Notes under the pieces: model-generated
Seen by the model: only the letters and a program-made list of their open reading frames with translations
What the model was told of the DNA's origin: nothing
The model's database searches: none
Part shown: positions 1 through 9,900 of the stretch, piece by piece
Numbering within the stretch: position 1 is the first letter of the stretch
How the letters are laid out: every line of letters starts with the position of its first letter
Made by a program: the position numbers and the translations under genes
DNA from: Mucilaginibacter flavidus
GTDB lineage: Bacteria; Bacteroidota; Bacteroidia; Sphingobacteriales; Sphingobacteriaceae
Length of the DNA stretch: 64,000 nt
Direction of reading: 5' to 3'
Assembly (NCBI RefSeq): GCF_024055575.1
Contig: NZ_JAMXOE010000021.1
Coordinates: 1-64,000, forward strand

Positions 1-60
1 CTTTTAAATAACTACTTTTAACACAACGCTTTTACAGCTCTCGCTGAACCCGTTCGCCAG

Positions 61-112
61 GGAATTGCCTGGTCAGTTTGCCACGGAATGGAGTGGTCAG
101 TTTCCCCGGAAT
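61..112. mobile_element. IS21-like terminal repeat remnant
   Basis: Two near-identical units start TGGTCAGTTT and end CGGAAT (positions 70-89 and 94-112). A further GGAAT at 61-65 looks like the tail of a preceding unit, giving a period of about 24 bp. Multiple tandem end repeats of this kind are known at the ends of IS21-family (istA/istB) elements in Bacteroidota. No transposase gene is visible, so this is an end fragment, or an element lying mostly left of the window. The family assignment is from memory of the motif and was not searched. Confidence 0.45.
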
Positions 113-294
113 AGTCAGCGATTGGTATAGAATCTTTAATTACCAGGCTACCCGTTAAGTTCCAAAAAAAGGCAGGGCTTTATTTCAATAATGATTACCA
201 GCAATTTTCGCCAAAACTCGCTCAGCATATTTTCGAGGCTTTAAAAGCCTTAAAACCTGATCTGGCTTCGGAGATCGATGGCCTTTATGATTTG

Positions 295-1263
295 ATGGTG
301 CGGTCTGCACAACGGCTGGCGGGCAACCGGGAACAAGATGCAGCGGTCGAAAAGGATGCGCTGGGCTTAACATTAGATATATTCGGTGTAGACCGGGCGG
401 CTGTTTTTCGCAGCTGGCAAGCTGGTGATGACGGCATTGGCCAATCGTTTTTAAGCGGCTTAAAGGAATTTGCTGTGTATGAAGATGATGTGATCAGCCA
501 TGACCTGCATGCTTTTCCCGGCTTCGAGCAAGTAAAAGGCAATCATATCACCGGCGTAGTAGAATTCGAGAGCCAAGACGGTGACAAACTGACCGTGATC
601 AATGCTAACCGGAAACCGCTTGAAAAAGCGATGGGTGTTGACCTGATCTATTTTCACCGCAGGTATAAATCATTCGTGATGGTACAATATAAAATGATGG
701 ACCAGCGAAGCGAAGAAAATAATGACCTGTATTACAATCCTAACCAGGTTTCGCATAACGAAGAACTGAAAAGGCTGAAAGCGCTCCAAAAAACGATAGC
801 AGCGCTTGGCAAAGGAACCGGGCTAAATGCCTATCGTTTTGCCGACTGCCCGCTGTTCTTCAAGCTTTGCAAGAAATTTGAAATGAAGTGGGACGATGAT
901 TCGGTGGCACCGGGCATGTATATTCCGCTAAATCAATGGGAACTTTTATTAAACGATGAATCGACTTTAGGAAGCAGAGGGGGCAGGCAATTGGGCTATC
1001 GTACCGTCAGAAAGCGGTTCCTGCACAAGGATACTTTTATAGATCTTGTTCAATCAGGCTTCATCGGCACCTGCGATGAGGCCACCGAAAAGATCGGGTT
1101 ATTTATTGAAGATGCTTTAGCTATGGGGCATTCGGTGATGTATGCTGTTGATGAGCGCCTTGGGGATCGACTGTCAAGGAAACAGCAGCTCAGGAGAAAA
1201 AGAAATATAGCGGATGGCCTCCTCGGAGATGACTACTCCGATGATGATGAACCACCATTTTAA
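295..1263 (+). CDS. Hypothetical protein, probably truncated at its 5' end
   Basis: No family recognised. The product is about 322 residues, soluble, with no signal peptide or membrane segment, and ends in an acidic tail rich in Asp and Glu. A TTG at 292 and an ATG at 295 are the first usable starts. The same frame stays open upstream to position 115 without any ATG, and that upstream stretch reads like normal protein sequence (for example a QKKAGLYFNN segment). The stop closing the frame lies at 112-114, inside the IS21-like repeat. I infer that insertion removed the true N terminus and that what remains may be a pseudogene. Gene reality is well supported by length and composition; function is unknown. 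Confidence 0.65.
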   Translation: MVRSAQRLAGNREQDAAVEKDALGLTLDIFGVDRAAVFRSWQAGDDGIGQSFLSGLKEFAVYEDDVISHDLHAFPGFEQVKGNHITGVVEFESQDGDKLTVINANRKPLEKAMGVDLIYFHRRYKSFVMVQYKMMDQRSEENNDLYYNPNQVSHNEELKRLKALQKTIAALGKGTGLNAYRFADCPLFFKLCKKFEMKWDDDSVAPGMYIPLNQWELLLNDESTLGSRGGRQLGYRTVRKRFLHKDTFIDLVQSGFIGTCDEATEKIGLFIEDALAMGHSVMYAVDERLGDRLSRKQQLRRKRNIADGLLGDDYSDDDEPPF

Positions 1264-1279
1264 TTTACGATGCCCGCTA

Positions 1280-1879
1280 CTAAAACAGGCTTAATTGCAC
1301 CATACCGATCAGTGCTTTATCAATATCCCGCAGGGTAGCCAGGATAACCGGCTGTTTATCGTTGGTGGTATCAGTGCTGCCGATCTTTTTTGTCATCATA
1401 AGTTTAAGTTCATTCAATGCGACAGCCAGCGCATCCTCGCGGCACCTGAATTGTTTGCCATATACCGATAAGCCGTAACAACCACCGGCCACCCCGTAGC
1501 TATAATTCATGCCATACGTCCAGATATGGTTTTTGCCCCGGCCAAGATAGATCAGGCTGTGGTTACCATAGCGGCTTGTATCGCCAAATGTTAATTCCTC
1601 CCTGTCTAAAAATACTGGTCTTGTAAACCAGCCATTTTTGTCAAAGCTAATTTCGGTGAACCCGAATTCCTGCCCTTTGCGATAGGCATGTATATTCATG
1701 GTTATTGACCGGAACGAGTCGCCAAAACTGCGGAACCAGTCCAATTGCGTTTGATCTCCCGTTTCAACGGCATTCAGCATTTCTTTAAAAATACCGGCTT
1801 CGTAGGGCATCAGGTGGTTGTTGGCGATATAATCGGTGATTTGATGTTTTGATTGAAGATTTAATACCAGGCTTTCCAT
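1280..1879 (-). CDS. Hypothetical protein of accessory-element type
   Basis: The product is about 199 residues from the chosen ATG (reads MESLVLNLQS). The frame extends 28 residues further upstream, but that part is Cys/Pro-rich and unlike the rest, so I prefer the internal start. No signal peptide or transmembrane helix is seen. The middle is rich in Gly and aromatic residues (GMNYSYGVAGGCYGLSVYG). It is convergent with the preceding gene, with a 16-bp gap. I do not recognise a domain; its look and place fit cargo of Bacteroidota conjugative elements, which is inference. Confidence 0.7.
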   Translation of the reverse strand: MESLVLNLQSKHQITDYIANNHLMPYEAGIFKEMLNAVETGDQTQLDWFRSFGDSFRSITMNIHAYRKGQEFGFTEISFDKNGWFTRPVFLDREELTFGDTSRYGNHSLIYLGRGKNHIWTYGMNYSYGVAGGCYGLSVYGKQFRCREDALAVALNELKLMMTKKIGSTDTTNDKQPVILATLRDIDKALIGMVQLSLF

Positions 1880-1963
1880 TACAATACATTTTAGTTTTTT
1901 AATGCAAGGGTTAAAAAAGCACGGTGCGCTGTTGTCAAGGGCCCGGCCGGTGTGGGGTTTCAT

Positions 1964-2311
1964 AAACCCTTGACGGCGGCGCAGCGGGCTTTACCTTTGC
2001 GGTTAAAAAACTGAAATGCTTGGAAGGCCTGTTCAATCGAATAATAAACCAACCGCTTATGAAGGGAGAAAAGCAACGGCCAGCCTGCCGGCGGGCGCGT
2101 AAAATCGGCTGGTATAGCGCAGCGGTACGGGCCGATTTGGCCAGTGTGGGCTCAACGGCAGGCTGGCGCTTGCTGAGCTGCCTGCGGTTTGGTCAGCGAT
2201 AGCAGACCTGACCACGGGCGTGGCCGCATTAGCGATGGCAGCGGCATCCTTTTTTAGGAAAAAAAGATAGAGCGGACAGCGCGGGCCGGAGGCAATGCCC
2301 TGACCTGAATA
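1964..2311. other. GC-rich noncoding stretch of accessory DNA
   Basis: This gap of roughly 350 bp holds no convincing gene. A 60-codon frame at 2020-2202 exists but has the Arg/Ala-rich make-up of a chance frame in GC-rich DNA. The right half contains the T-run/A-run hairpin listed separately. The base composition differs clearly from the AT-rich gaps of the core region after 16 kb, consistent with foreign origin. Confidence 0.4.
2246..2268. terminator. T-run/A-run hairpin, possible bidirectional terminator
   Basis: ATC and six T's are followed about two bases later by six or more A's and GAT, so the stretch folds into a short hairpin on either strand. It lies 43 bp past the stop of the minus-strand HNH gene and could end that operon. 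I recall similar sequences being common in accessory DNA of this phylum, so it may equally be a dispersed repeat. Confidence 0.45.
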
Positions 2312-3268
2312 TTATGGAATGATGCCCAACTCAGCCAGGACATCCTTTTTTAATTTGCTTAGGGGCCTCTTATTCAATTGATCATCATCCAGGTACACGC
2401 CAAAAGCCAGTCGGTAGATCTCGTCTGTTGAAAGGGTTAATTTTAAGATAGAATTCAGGGAGGTGATATAGGACGCTGAATAAGCTTTTTTCAGATAGAT
2501 CAATTCCCGGATCTCATTGAGGTGACCGGCATAGATCTCCTTCAGCTTCATAGCCCTGATACTGTTAGTTGTAAAATCATTACCGGAAACTATTTTGCTT
2601 TTTGCCTCCAGGTGATCTTCCAGTGTGTAGGAAAATTTAAAAGACATCAATTTAGCGGCTTCAGCATGTTTCAAATAGGGATGAAAGATATCCTTTAAGG
2701 CGTAAGAAGAAGCGCCTTTAACGCTGCTGTTACAGACATTACAGCTTGGAACTAAATTATAAAATGATAAAGCCAATAACGGATAGCTGCTTTTCGGGAA
2801 CCAATGATCAAAGGTCGGCCGCGCTATAAATTCCCTGTTCTCTGTAATGATCGTATGGGTATATAAGCGGTTGCAATAGATACAAGTTTGAATCCCTAAA
2901 TTTTCTGCGAGGTGGTAGCCGTTATAAAACCCAAAGGTTTTGTCAATGCTTTTATCGATAAATGCATCATACCTGATCAATGCCTTGATGCTGGCAACAG
3001 CTTTTTTGCCGGTAAACCTTCTTTTGAACTGATTGAGTATATCCGGCGTACCGATAAGCAGGTCTTTTAAATTTGTTTCATCATTTAAAAATGCAGCAAT
3101 AGTGGAATGAATGCCGGTTACCTGATCTATTCTTTTATCAAGTCCTTTCGGATGGGCCTCAATAAACCTTTTACCCAAAAGCTTCTTTTTGATCACATAC
3201 CGGATATTGGTATAGTGTTCATCCCTGGCCTGCAAAAACGATGGAGTTGTTTGATCGATATAAAACAT
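2312..3268 (-). CDS. HNH endonuclease, PtuB-like (Septu-type defence)
   Basis: This 318-residue protein carries a zinc-type HNH nuclease core: Cys129-x2-Cys132, then Asp154-His155 in a DHWFPKS motif, Asn171 in FYNLVPSC, and Cys176-x2-Cys179. The DHW.PKS...YNLVPSC..CN pattern is that of PtuB of the Septu anti-phage system and of HNH partners of retron-linked ATPases. Its start codon overlaps the stop of the ATPase gene by one base (TGATG), so the two are translationally coupled. In known Septu systems the ATPase regulates the nuclease, which cuts DNA or RNA on infection; I infer the same here. The N-terminal 120 residues have no domain I recognise. The nuclease call is firm, the Septu label somewhat less so. 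Confidence 0.82.
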   Translation of the reverse strand: MFYIDQTTPSFLQARDEHYTNIRYVIKKKLLGKRFIEAHPKGLDKRIDQVTGIHSTIAAFLNDETNLKDLLIGTPDILNQFKRRFTGKKAVASIKALIRYDAFIDKSIDKTFGFYNGYHLAENLGIQTCIYCNRLYTHTIITENREFIARPTFDHWFPKSSYPLLALSFYNLVPSCNVCNSSVKGASSYALKDIFHPYLKHAEAAKLMSFKFSYTLEDHLEAKSKIVSGNDFTTNSIRAMKLKEIYAGHLNEIRELIYLKKAYSASYITSLNSILKLTLSTDEIYRLAFGVYLDDDQLNKRPLSKLKKDVLAELGIIP

Positions 3269-5076
3269 CAGATAAGCCTCCTTCTTTCCTGGAGCCTTTG
3301 GATCTCATCATCGATCAGGCGTGCCTCAAAACTTTGGTCACCCAATGCCTCTGATAACATCTCGGCCAGCTTAAATTTCAGGATGGGTTCGTCAATACAA
3401 TAGATGATCCTTTCTATGGCGATCTGTCTTTGTCCGGTTAAGTGACCGGCAGAGATATCCTCGATAATAAAATCGATCACCTGTGCAATATAAGCGCCGA
3501 TCTGGCCGTCCTGCATAAAAAAAGAATCCTTCAATAAATCGGCGATATTGGCACCTAAAGTCCGTTTAAAGGCGGAATTGCCAATTTTCGTCACCTGGTC
3601 CATTTTCTCCAAAAACACTACGTTGTTTTTAGGCAGATCAGATAAAGTCAGCGGATCGTGGGAGGTAATGATGATCTGTAGCTGGTACCCTACAAATATA
3701 ACGGGTATGATCTCCCGCAAATATTTTACATATTCCTTTTTCCACTGCGGGTGAAAGGCATTGTCCCCCTCGTCGAGTAATAACAGGATGTCCTTTCCAA
3801 TACCTTCCAGCGAATTCGAAGAATATCTATCGATATCGACGCCGGCTTTAATGTTATCCGCATGATCGTAAAGGATACTGAATAAATTTAAAAAGGACTG
3901 TTCACCGGAACTGACATTAATTTCGGGCCTGAAGATAAACATCGGCTTGGTGTCGAAATTGAACCACTCATTTATAAAAGAAACATTGAATGCGTCGTAT
4001 AATTGGATCACCCGTAATGCCTGTGTTTCGTTGATCAGGATACTTCTCCAATTGTCCGTTAAGGTATTTTCAAGTACGAGTGACCGCACATAATCTACCA
4101 GTTCAAGTAAATTCAAATGCTGCACGAACAGGTATTGTTCTTTGTCCGCATATACCCCGGTATTTTCAAGAAACCACTGCAAAGCTTCCCTGACGGTCAG
4201 TGTTGCAAGCACGTCTTCAAAGTCTTCGGGAATGATACCCTCATCCAGGTAGTCGTTACCGGCCCGTTCCAAAAGAGAAACAAATTTCCCCAAAGCCGTT
4301 TCATAAAGGTCATATTCAAACCGTATGAGAAATGATAAGCTCTTAGCTTCTTCGCCCCGGATATCGCCGGTGAAATTCTCGCCCATTTGCCTTTCCCGTT
4401 CCGATGCTTCCTGTTTGATCTTATCATAGATCAGGGTAATGGCTGGCCTTAGCTGATAGGAGGTATCGTGAAACTTGTCCGGCTTATGAATGCTGGTATC
4501 AAAATATCCCAGGCTTAAGGTTACTTCGTTAAAGACAGGCAAAGTTATCTTTGTAAACTCTCGGTTCTTGTAAAAGTGGTTGAATTTGATCCAGCGTTTG
4601 GTGTTTTCAGAATTATGGGCCGCTAAAAAATCATCCAGCAGGCCGCTGTCGCCGTGGTTATCCAGTTTCAGCAGCGTCAGTTTGGTCAGATCCTTATAGT
4701 TGTTCCGGGCCGCATCCAATGAACCGTAATTGAGGTAAGGCGTAAAATAAATGCGGTGTATCTTTTCGATATTCCGGGTCAGCTCATAAGTGCCATCTTG
4801 TTCTTCCAGCACATAGGTGCAGTAATATGCGTTAGCAATATATTGCAGCAAGGTAGTTTTTCCGCCGCCATTGTTGCCTACCACGCAGCTGAGCAGGGGA
4901 ATGTCGCTGCTAAGCAGGTCGTCAATATAATACCGATTCAATTCAACAGTATCCAGTTTCCCGTCTTTGAATTGATACAGGTTGCGTCCACCAAGGTTAA
5001 TAGTGAGTTCCTTATGTCCCTCGCCAAAGATTATCGGTAAATTGCCCTGCGGAATATAAATTGCTGCGATCTTCAT
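3268..5076 (-). CDS. ABC/SMC-type AAA ATPase, PtuA-like (Septu-type defence)
   Basis: A 602-residue soluble ATPase. Visible motifs are Walker A GNNGGGKTT (67-75), an ABC signature SSGEQ (389-393), Walker B LLLLDEGD with Asp435-Glu436, and an H-loop TSHDP with His473. A long insert between Walker A and the signature is typical of overcoming-lysogenisation-defect and PtuA-like ATPases. It is the first gene of a two-gene operon with the HNH nuclease, which it overlaps by one base. It is divergent from the DUF4209 gene with only 43 bp between the starts. Size, domain order and partner fit Septu PtuA. An alternative is another ATPase/HNH defence pair not formally in Septu. Confidence 0.82.
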   Translation of the reverse strand: MKIAAIYIPQGNLPIIFGEGHKELTINLGGRNLYQFKDGKLDTVELNRYYIDDLLSSDIPLLSCVVGNNGGGKTTLLQYIANAYYCTYVLEEQDGTYELTRNIEKIHRIYFTPYLNYGSLDAARNNYKDLTKLTLLKLDNHGDSGLLDDFLAAHNSENTKRWIKFNHFYKNREFTKITLPVFNEVTLSLGYFDTSIHKPDKFHDTSYQLRPAITLIYDKIKQEASERERQMGENFTGDIRGEEAKSLSFLIRFEYDLYETALGKFVSLLERAGNDYLDEGIIPEDFEDVLATLTVREALQWFLENTGVYADKEQYLFVQHLNLLELVDYVRSLVLENTLTDNWRSILINETQALRVIQLYDAFNVSFINEWFNFDTKPMFIFRPEINVSSGEQSFLNLFSILYDHADNIKAGVDIDRYSSNSLEGIGKDILLLLDEGDNAFHPQWKKEYVKYLREIIPVIFVGYQLQIIITSHDPLTLSDLPKNNVVFLEKMDQVTKIGNSAFKRTLGANIADLLKDSFFMQDGQIGAYIAQVIDFIIEDISAGHLTGQRQIAIERIIYCIDEPILKFKLAEMLSEALGDQSFEARLIDDEIQRLQERRRLI

Positions 5077-5091
5077 TTTAATTTAGAAATT

Positions 5092-5099
5092 TAAAGATA
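5092..5099 (-). promoter_or_regulatory. Putative -7 box for the ATPase/HNH operon
   Basis: Read on the minus strand this is TATCTTTA, one mismatch from the Bacteroidota TAnnTTTG -7 consensus, 15 bp before the ATPase start codon. It lies in the 43-bp gap shared with the divergent DUF4209 gene, so both transcripts start from the same tiny region. No clear -33 element was seen. Confidence 0.35.
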
Positions 5100-5119
5100 G
5101 GAAAACCTTACGTACTGAT

Positions 5120-6787
5120 ATGACCGATGCCGCCAGCATTATAAACCATTATTTTACAGCCAGGCATGGGCTCGGCTACCTACAGTTATTTGCCGAAGAA
5201 AGGCTAAAAGACCCTGAACTGCAAGGCCCGGAACGGGAATTATTTGCTTGCCTGGAAGCTGTACTTAAATTGGGTTTATTAAACGGGAACAGCAAAGTTA
5301 AGGAGATCAATGAACACCGTCCGGGACAGGAAACGCTGGCCGAGTTAGCTGACACTACCCCCAAAATCATTAACCCTTATATCCAGGCCTATTTTTACGA
5401 CATCTTACAGGTCAACAAGAAAGACAAATTTGTCAACGCGCAAAAGGCCATCGACACCTACTTATCGCTTATCGAAGAAGATAACACGCTCAGTACAAAA
5501 AGAGACCGGTACATCCGCATCTTTCGCATATTAGTTGGTTTAGGTAAAGGAAGACATGCCCTACTGGATAAATACGTGCTGCCTGTCCAACAGGAAATAC
5601 TTGCCGCCGATATGCAGCATGATTGTTATTCGGTCACCAAACTAGTCGAAGAATTGATCCCCCTGCAACTGGAACCGACAACCTATCAGCTTTTCATTCA
5701 AAAGATAAATGGAGCGGTGCCACTATTCCTGGCTTCGCGTGAATTTGAACATTACCGGCAATGTAACCATGTGCTGGCCTTGCTGGTCCCGGCGGATGCC
5801 GTCGCCTATGGAACCGAAGTTGCCAGGGCCTATATTCTGGAAGCAGATGATTATGATCACCGCACAAATGCCCTTCAATATATGGTGGCTGACCTGTACA
5901 AAAAAGGTATCCGTCATTTTCAGCAGCTCGAAATTAAGAATGCCGAAACGGAAGCACTCAGAAAAAAGCTGGTTGAAATCCTGAAAAAGGCCGCTGTACA
6001 GCATCAGTTGATCGGCGCCTTACCCGCTATCCCATTGAAAAAGCCGGAATTTGATATGCCGGATTTTAACCACTTATTCCAGGCTGTCTACTGGCTGATC
6101 GACCGAGAATTCCCTTCAAAGCAGGAGTTTACCGATGAATTGAGGGGTAAGTCCGACGAATTCCTGCACCTGAAATTTATGGGCTCAAGCATGACCGATG
6201 AGGAAGGAAATACCGTAGCCATCAGTGCCGATAATGCCGACCTGATCTATAAAGACGCGGCAATGACCAGGGATATCCACTGCAAAATGTTGCTTCGCCC
6301 CGCCTATGATAAATTTTCCGATAAATATGCCATCAGCGAAGCCGAGGTATTCTGGCTGATTGAACACAGTAAATTCATACCACCGGGCCGACTGGACATT
6401 TATACCCATGGACTTTATCATGGCTTCTGCGGAAATTTCGCGGTGGCGGTTCACTTGCTGGTTCCGCAAATCGAGAACGGGCTTCGCCATGTGCTGCAAA
6501 CCTACGGGGTCATCACGATAAAGCTAACTGAGGAAATCCAAACCGAAAACAGCCTGGCATTTTATTTCAATCACCTCAAAGGAATTTTACACGAGGACTT
6601 ACTATTCGACCTGGAAGGCTTATTAAATGAATCTTTTGGCAATAATATCCGGAACCTGGTCGCCCATGGAAAATACGCCACCGGACAATTCTTTGCACCT
6701 GTAGGGTTTTACACCTGGTGGCTGGCCCTTAAGTTGGGCCTGCACCTTGACAGGTATCTTTTAAAAGAGATAAACCCGCTTTCCTAA
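5120..6787 (+). CDS. DUF4209-type protein with HEPN RNase motif, candidate defence effector
   Basis: A 555-residue, largely helical, soluble protein. The C-terminal part resembles the DUF4209 family (an ENGLRHVLQ helix, then a final helix pair). It contains RNLVAH at 511-516, the R-x4-H signature of HEPN ribonucleases, with the favoured Asn directly after Arg. HEPN proteins with this motif commonly act as toxin RNases in abortive infection. The N-terminal 300 residues look like helical repeats and could be a sensor. It stands back to back with the Septu-like pair across 43 bp. The family name is from memory; the HEPN motif is seen directly. RNase activity is inferred. Confidence 0.72.
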   Translation: MTDAASIINHYFTARHGLGYLQLFAEERLKDPELQGPERELFACLEAVLKLGLLNGNSKVKEINEHRPGQETLAELADTTPKIINPYIQAYFYDILQVNKKDKFVNAQKAIDTYLSLIEEDNTLSTKRDRYIRIFRILVGLGKGRHALLDKYVLPVQQEILAADMQHDCYSVTKLVEELIPLQLEPTTYQLFIQKINGAVPLFLASREFEHYRQCNHVLALLVPADAVAYGTEVARAYILEADDYDHRTNALQYMVADLYKKGIRHFQQLEIKNAETEALRKKLVEILKKAAVQHQLIGALPAIPLKKPEFDMPDFNHLFQAVYWLIDREFPSKQEFTDELRGKSDEFLHLKFMGSSMTDEEGNTVAISADNADLIYKDAAMTRDIHCKMLLRPAYDKFSDKYAISEAEVFWLIEHSKFIPPGRLDIYTHGLYHGFCGNFAVAVHLLVPQIENGLRHVLQTYGVITIKLTEEIQTENSLAFYFNHLKGILHEDLLFDLEGLLNESFGNNIRNLVAHGKYATGQFFAPVGFYTWWLALKLGLHLDRYLLKEINPLS

Positions 6788-6790
6788 AAT

Positions 6791-6844
6791 TCGCTAATTT
6801 TACTATAACCAACAATTACACTTATGGGTTTCGGGCATTTATAA
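6791..6844 (+). repeat. Leader segment related to 10803-10840, with a six-codon reading frame
   Basis: From CTAATTTTAC at 6794 to the ATGGGTTTC at 6824 this stretch matches the region upstream of the gene at 10834: TAACCAA, TTAC, CTTA and GGG line up without gaps over about 40 bp. Here the start codon is ATG, but the frame ends after six codons (6824-6844). It looks like the duplicated front end of the same gene, left behind with no body. TAATTTTA resembles a -7 box. Confidence 0.5.
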
Positions 6845-6945
6845 ACAAGCCGCCCGGACTGGAACGAACCGGAGCTGTGGAAATACCGTAAGCCCTGAGC
6901 CTCAACCGGGCTCGTTTTTTACTCCCCGCTTTATTCACTTTAAGC

Positions 6946-6953
6946 TATCTTTG
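6946..6953 (+). promoter_or_regulatory. -7 promoter box of the HNH-TPR-PIN gene
   Basis: TATCTTTG is an exact match to the Bacteroidota TAnnTTTG consensus and lies 16 bp before the ATG at 6970. It predicts a very short leader and transcription independent of the DUF4209 gene upstream. No convincing TTTG -33 element was found at the usual distance. Confidence 0.5.
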
Positions 6954-6969
6954 ATACGAGACACCAGTT

Positions 6970-9900
6970 ATGCCAGAAGAACCAAAACGATTAGCGCCAG
7001 CAAAAGAAACCCTTAACCGCTTGTTTGCAATTTCTGGTAATGAATGCGCATTTCAAGGGTGTACCCATTCGCTTTTTGACGAAGAATATGAGTTTATAGC
7101 AGAAATATGCCATATCGAAGCAGCCATGCCTGACGGGGAGCGTTTTAATCCGCTGCAAACGAACGAGGAGCGCCGTGCTTTGGCCAACCTCGTAGGCTTG
7201 TGCCACCAGCATCATGTAAAAACTGATAACGTAACGAAATATCCTGTTCCGGTTTTTCAGCAGTTAAAGCGTGACCACGAGGCCAGGTTCCTGGACCCAG
7301 CCCAAAGGTTCTCTGTGCCTGAAGAAGCTTTAAATGCTGCTTATGATAAGATCGAGCGCATTTATGAAGATGTCCAGGTCATTAAAAAGCGGACAGAAGA
7401 TATCCTGGTAACAGTCGACGCCAGTAAAGTGCTGCTGGAGACCATGTCATCGATGATGAGCGTGAACTTCGATGGTTCAGAAAAACTGGAAAAGGAGTAT
7501 CAAAGCCAGCTGGAAGAAATTACCAAACTGATCGATACGGGATTTGCCCGGAGGGCGGTCGATCAATTACTGACGCTAAAAAACCGGATCTGGAACAATA
7601 TCAAAGCCCCTTTAAAATTTAAGATCCTGACCAATATTGGCGTAAGCTATCATTTATTGCAGGATCATGAAAAAACAGCGGAGGCATTAATAGCCGCGTA
7701 CTCCCTAAATCCGGAAACTGAAATTTCACTCGGCAATATTATTAACGCTTACACAGCGATAAACGATCAAGCCAACGCCTTAAAATACCTGGCGATCTAT
7801 AAAGAGAAGTTCCCGGAGTCCGTTCCGGCATACGGGCTGGAAATCAAATTAAAATCAGCCGGCCAGCAACTGGAGGCTATCGAAGCAGGATTGCCGGCGG
7901 AAATCCGGGAACTGCCGGAAATCATTGCTAACTTGGGAATGGCGGCCAAACGGCAGCAAAATCTGCCTGTCGCACTCAATTATTTTAAAAGAGCCGTCGC
8001 CCTGAAGCCGAAAGATCATTTTAATGGGCAGTTGTTGCTGCAAACCTATCTTGAAATATTTAGCAATGACTTCAAGTTGATCAATGTAAAAGTAATCAGC
8101 AATGAGGCAGAGGCGCAGATCAGTTATGCGCTTGGGCTGGCACGCCAGTTATTCGGTGATATAAAGGACAGTGAATTCGATAAGGAAAAAATCGCACTGT
8201 ACATAGCCCAGGGATACCTGCTTGGCCTGTTAAAACAAGTGCCCGACGCATTGGCTGCCTATGATAAAGGCCTGGAAATTGAACCGGAAAATGTTTTCCT
8301 GAAAAAGAACAAGGCCATGTTACTATCCACGACCGGCAATAAGCCGGCTGCCCTGGAAGTACTGCTGAGTATCACCGATTATGATATATTTCCTGACCTT
8401 CCCGCTGTTATTGCAGAAACATTGCAGAGTACCGGGGAGGGAAAAAGGGGAATCCGGATCCTGGAGGACTTTTTAGCGGTAGCACCCGAATCCTATTACC
8501 AGGAGCAATCGAAGCACATCCTGCTTGACCTGAGTATCAATGAAGCACTGACCGAAAAAGTTAAATTATTGCGGGAACGCTATTTTCAGACGGATACCGT
8601 TGTGAACCATTTGAGCTTGTCAAGGGCGGCCAGGTTCCTTGGAGAAACCGATAATGCCAATGAACACCTGCAAAAAGCGTTTGACCTTATTACCGATGAA
8701 TCGACGTTTAAAGAGAAATTCTTTTTAGCTGAAGAATTGTGCCGTTATAAATTTTATCCGGGGGCTATTCGTCTATACGAACAAATTGCAGTTACTGATA
8801 GTGATTCAGAACCCACAGTTAAGCTCTACCGGCTCTACCACCTTACCGGCGAAAATGGCAAAGCGCTGGCTATCCTGAAAAAACTCAGGGGAAAATACGG
8901 GCCAACAAGACCTGCCACCAACCTGGAGATCGACATTTATCAAATGCTGGGTGACTACAAAGAAGCGCAAATGGTCAGCGAGGAATATATCAACAAATTC
9001 CCTGAACATTGGGAGGCTGTGTTGGGGCTGAGCGGCATTTACCTCCGGAAAGGCCTGGAAGAAAAAAGCGCAGAATTAATTAAAAATGTTCCTTACCTGG
9101 ATTTCAATGAAGTGCTGATGAAAATGTTCCTGGCGCAGTTAAATGCATTAAAACAGCGGAACATGTCCTATCTGGCTTTATATGAATACCGGCGGATAAA
9201 AGATGACCAGGTCGCCCATAACCTTTATTACCAGCACTTTTTCCAGTTTCCATTAAATAGAGACGCCCGGGAAAAGCCTGAAGAGATAACGCTTGATTGC
9301 GTAGTCACGCTTGCTGATGAATTCGATACGCCATTTTTGCTTTTCGCTGAGAACCGTAATGCTGCTGACGCCCGGGAAAACGAGATATTTCCTTCCCATC
9401 CATGGTTTATTACGCTTAATGGCAGCAAAGTAGGTGACATTATAAAATTAGCCGGTAAAGAGTGGACGGTGAAAGCAATTGAAGATAAATATTTTTACGC
9501 CTTCAAGGAAAGCCAGATCAAGTGTGAAACAATCTACAATGAAAGCAATCTTTTAAAGAGGTTTAAAATCAAAGACTTTACCGACATCATCGGCCAGCTT
9601 TCAACCGGGCAGGCCGATTGGTATAAACAGTTTTTGCTTGGCCTGGATGCCTATCAGGCCGGTATGTTATCCTTCGGTGCGCTGGCAATTACCTTTGACA
9701 AGGAACCAATAGCGTTTTGGCACGAAATGCGGGCACACCAAAAGGGGTTTTTTGCAGCCATCGGCTGCCGAAAGCCGGAAGTGATGGGAAAAATAAAGCC
9801 GTCGCTGCAGGACAAAGTGCTGTGTGCAGATATTACTGCGTTACTGACAATTTTTGAACTCGGGATTGGTAAAATAATCTGCAAGCGTTTTGGAAAACTG

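Noticed and set aside
2020..2202. 60-codon frame in GC-rich DNA
   Set aside because: Arg/Ala/Gly-rich, no start context, and overlapping repeat-like DNA; typical chance frame.
3107..3403. Plus-strand frames opposite the ATPase/HNH genes
   Set aside because: Shadow frames; the minus strand has clear nuclease and ATPase motifs.
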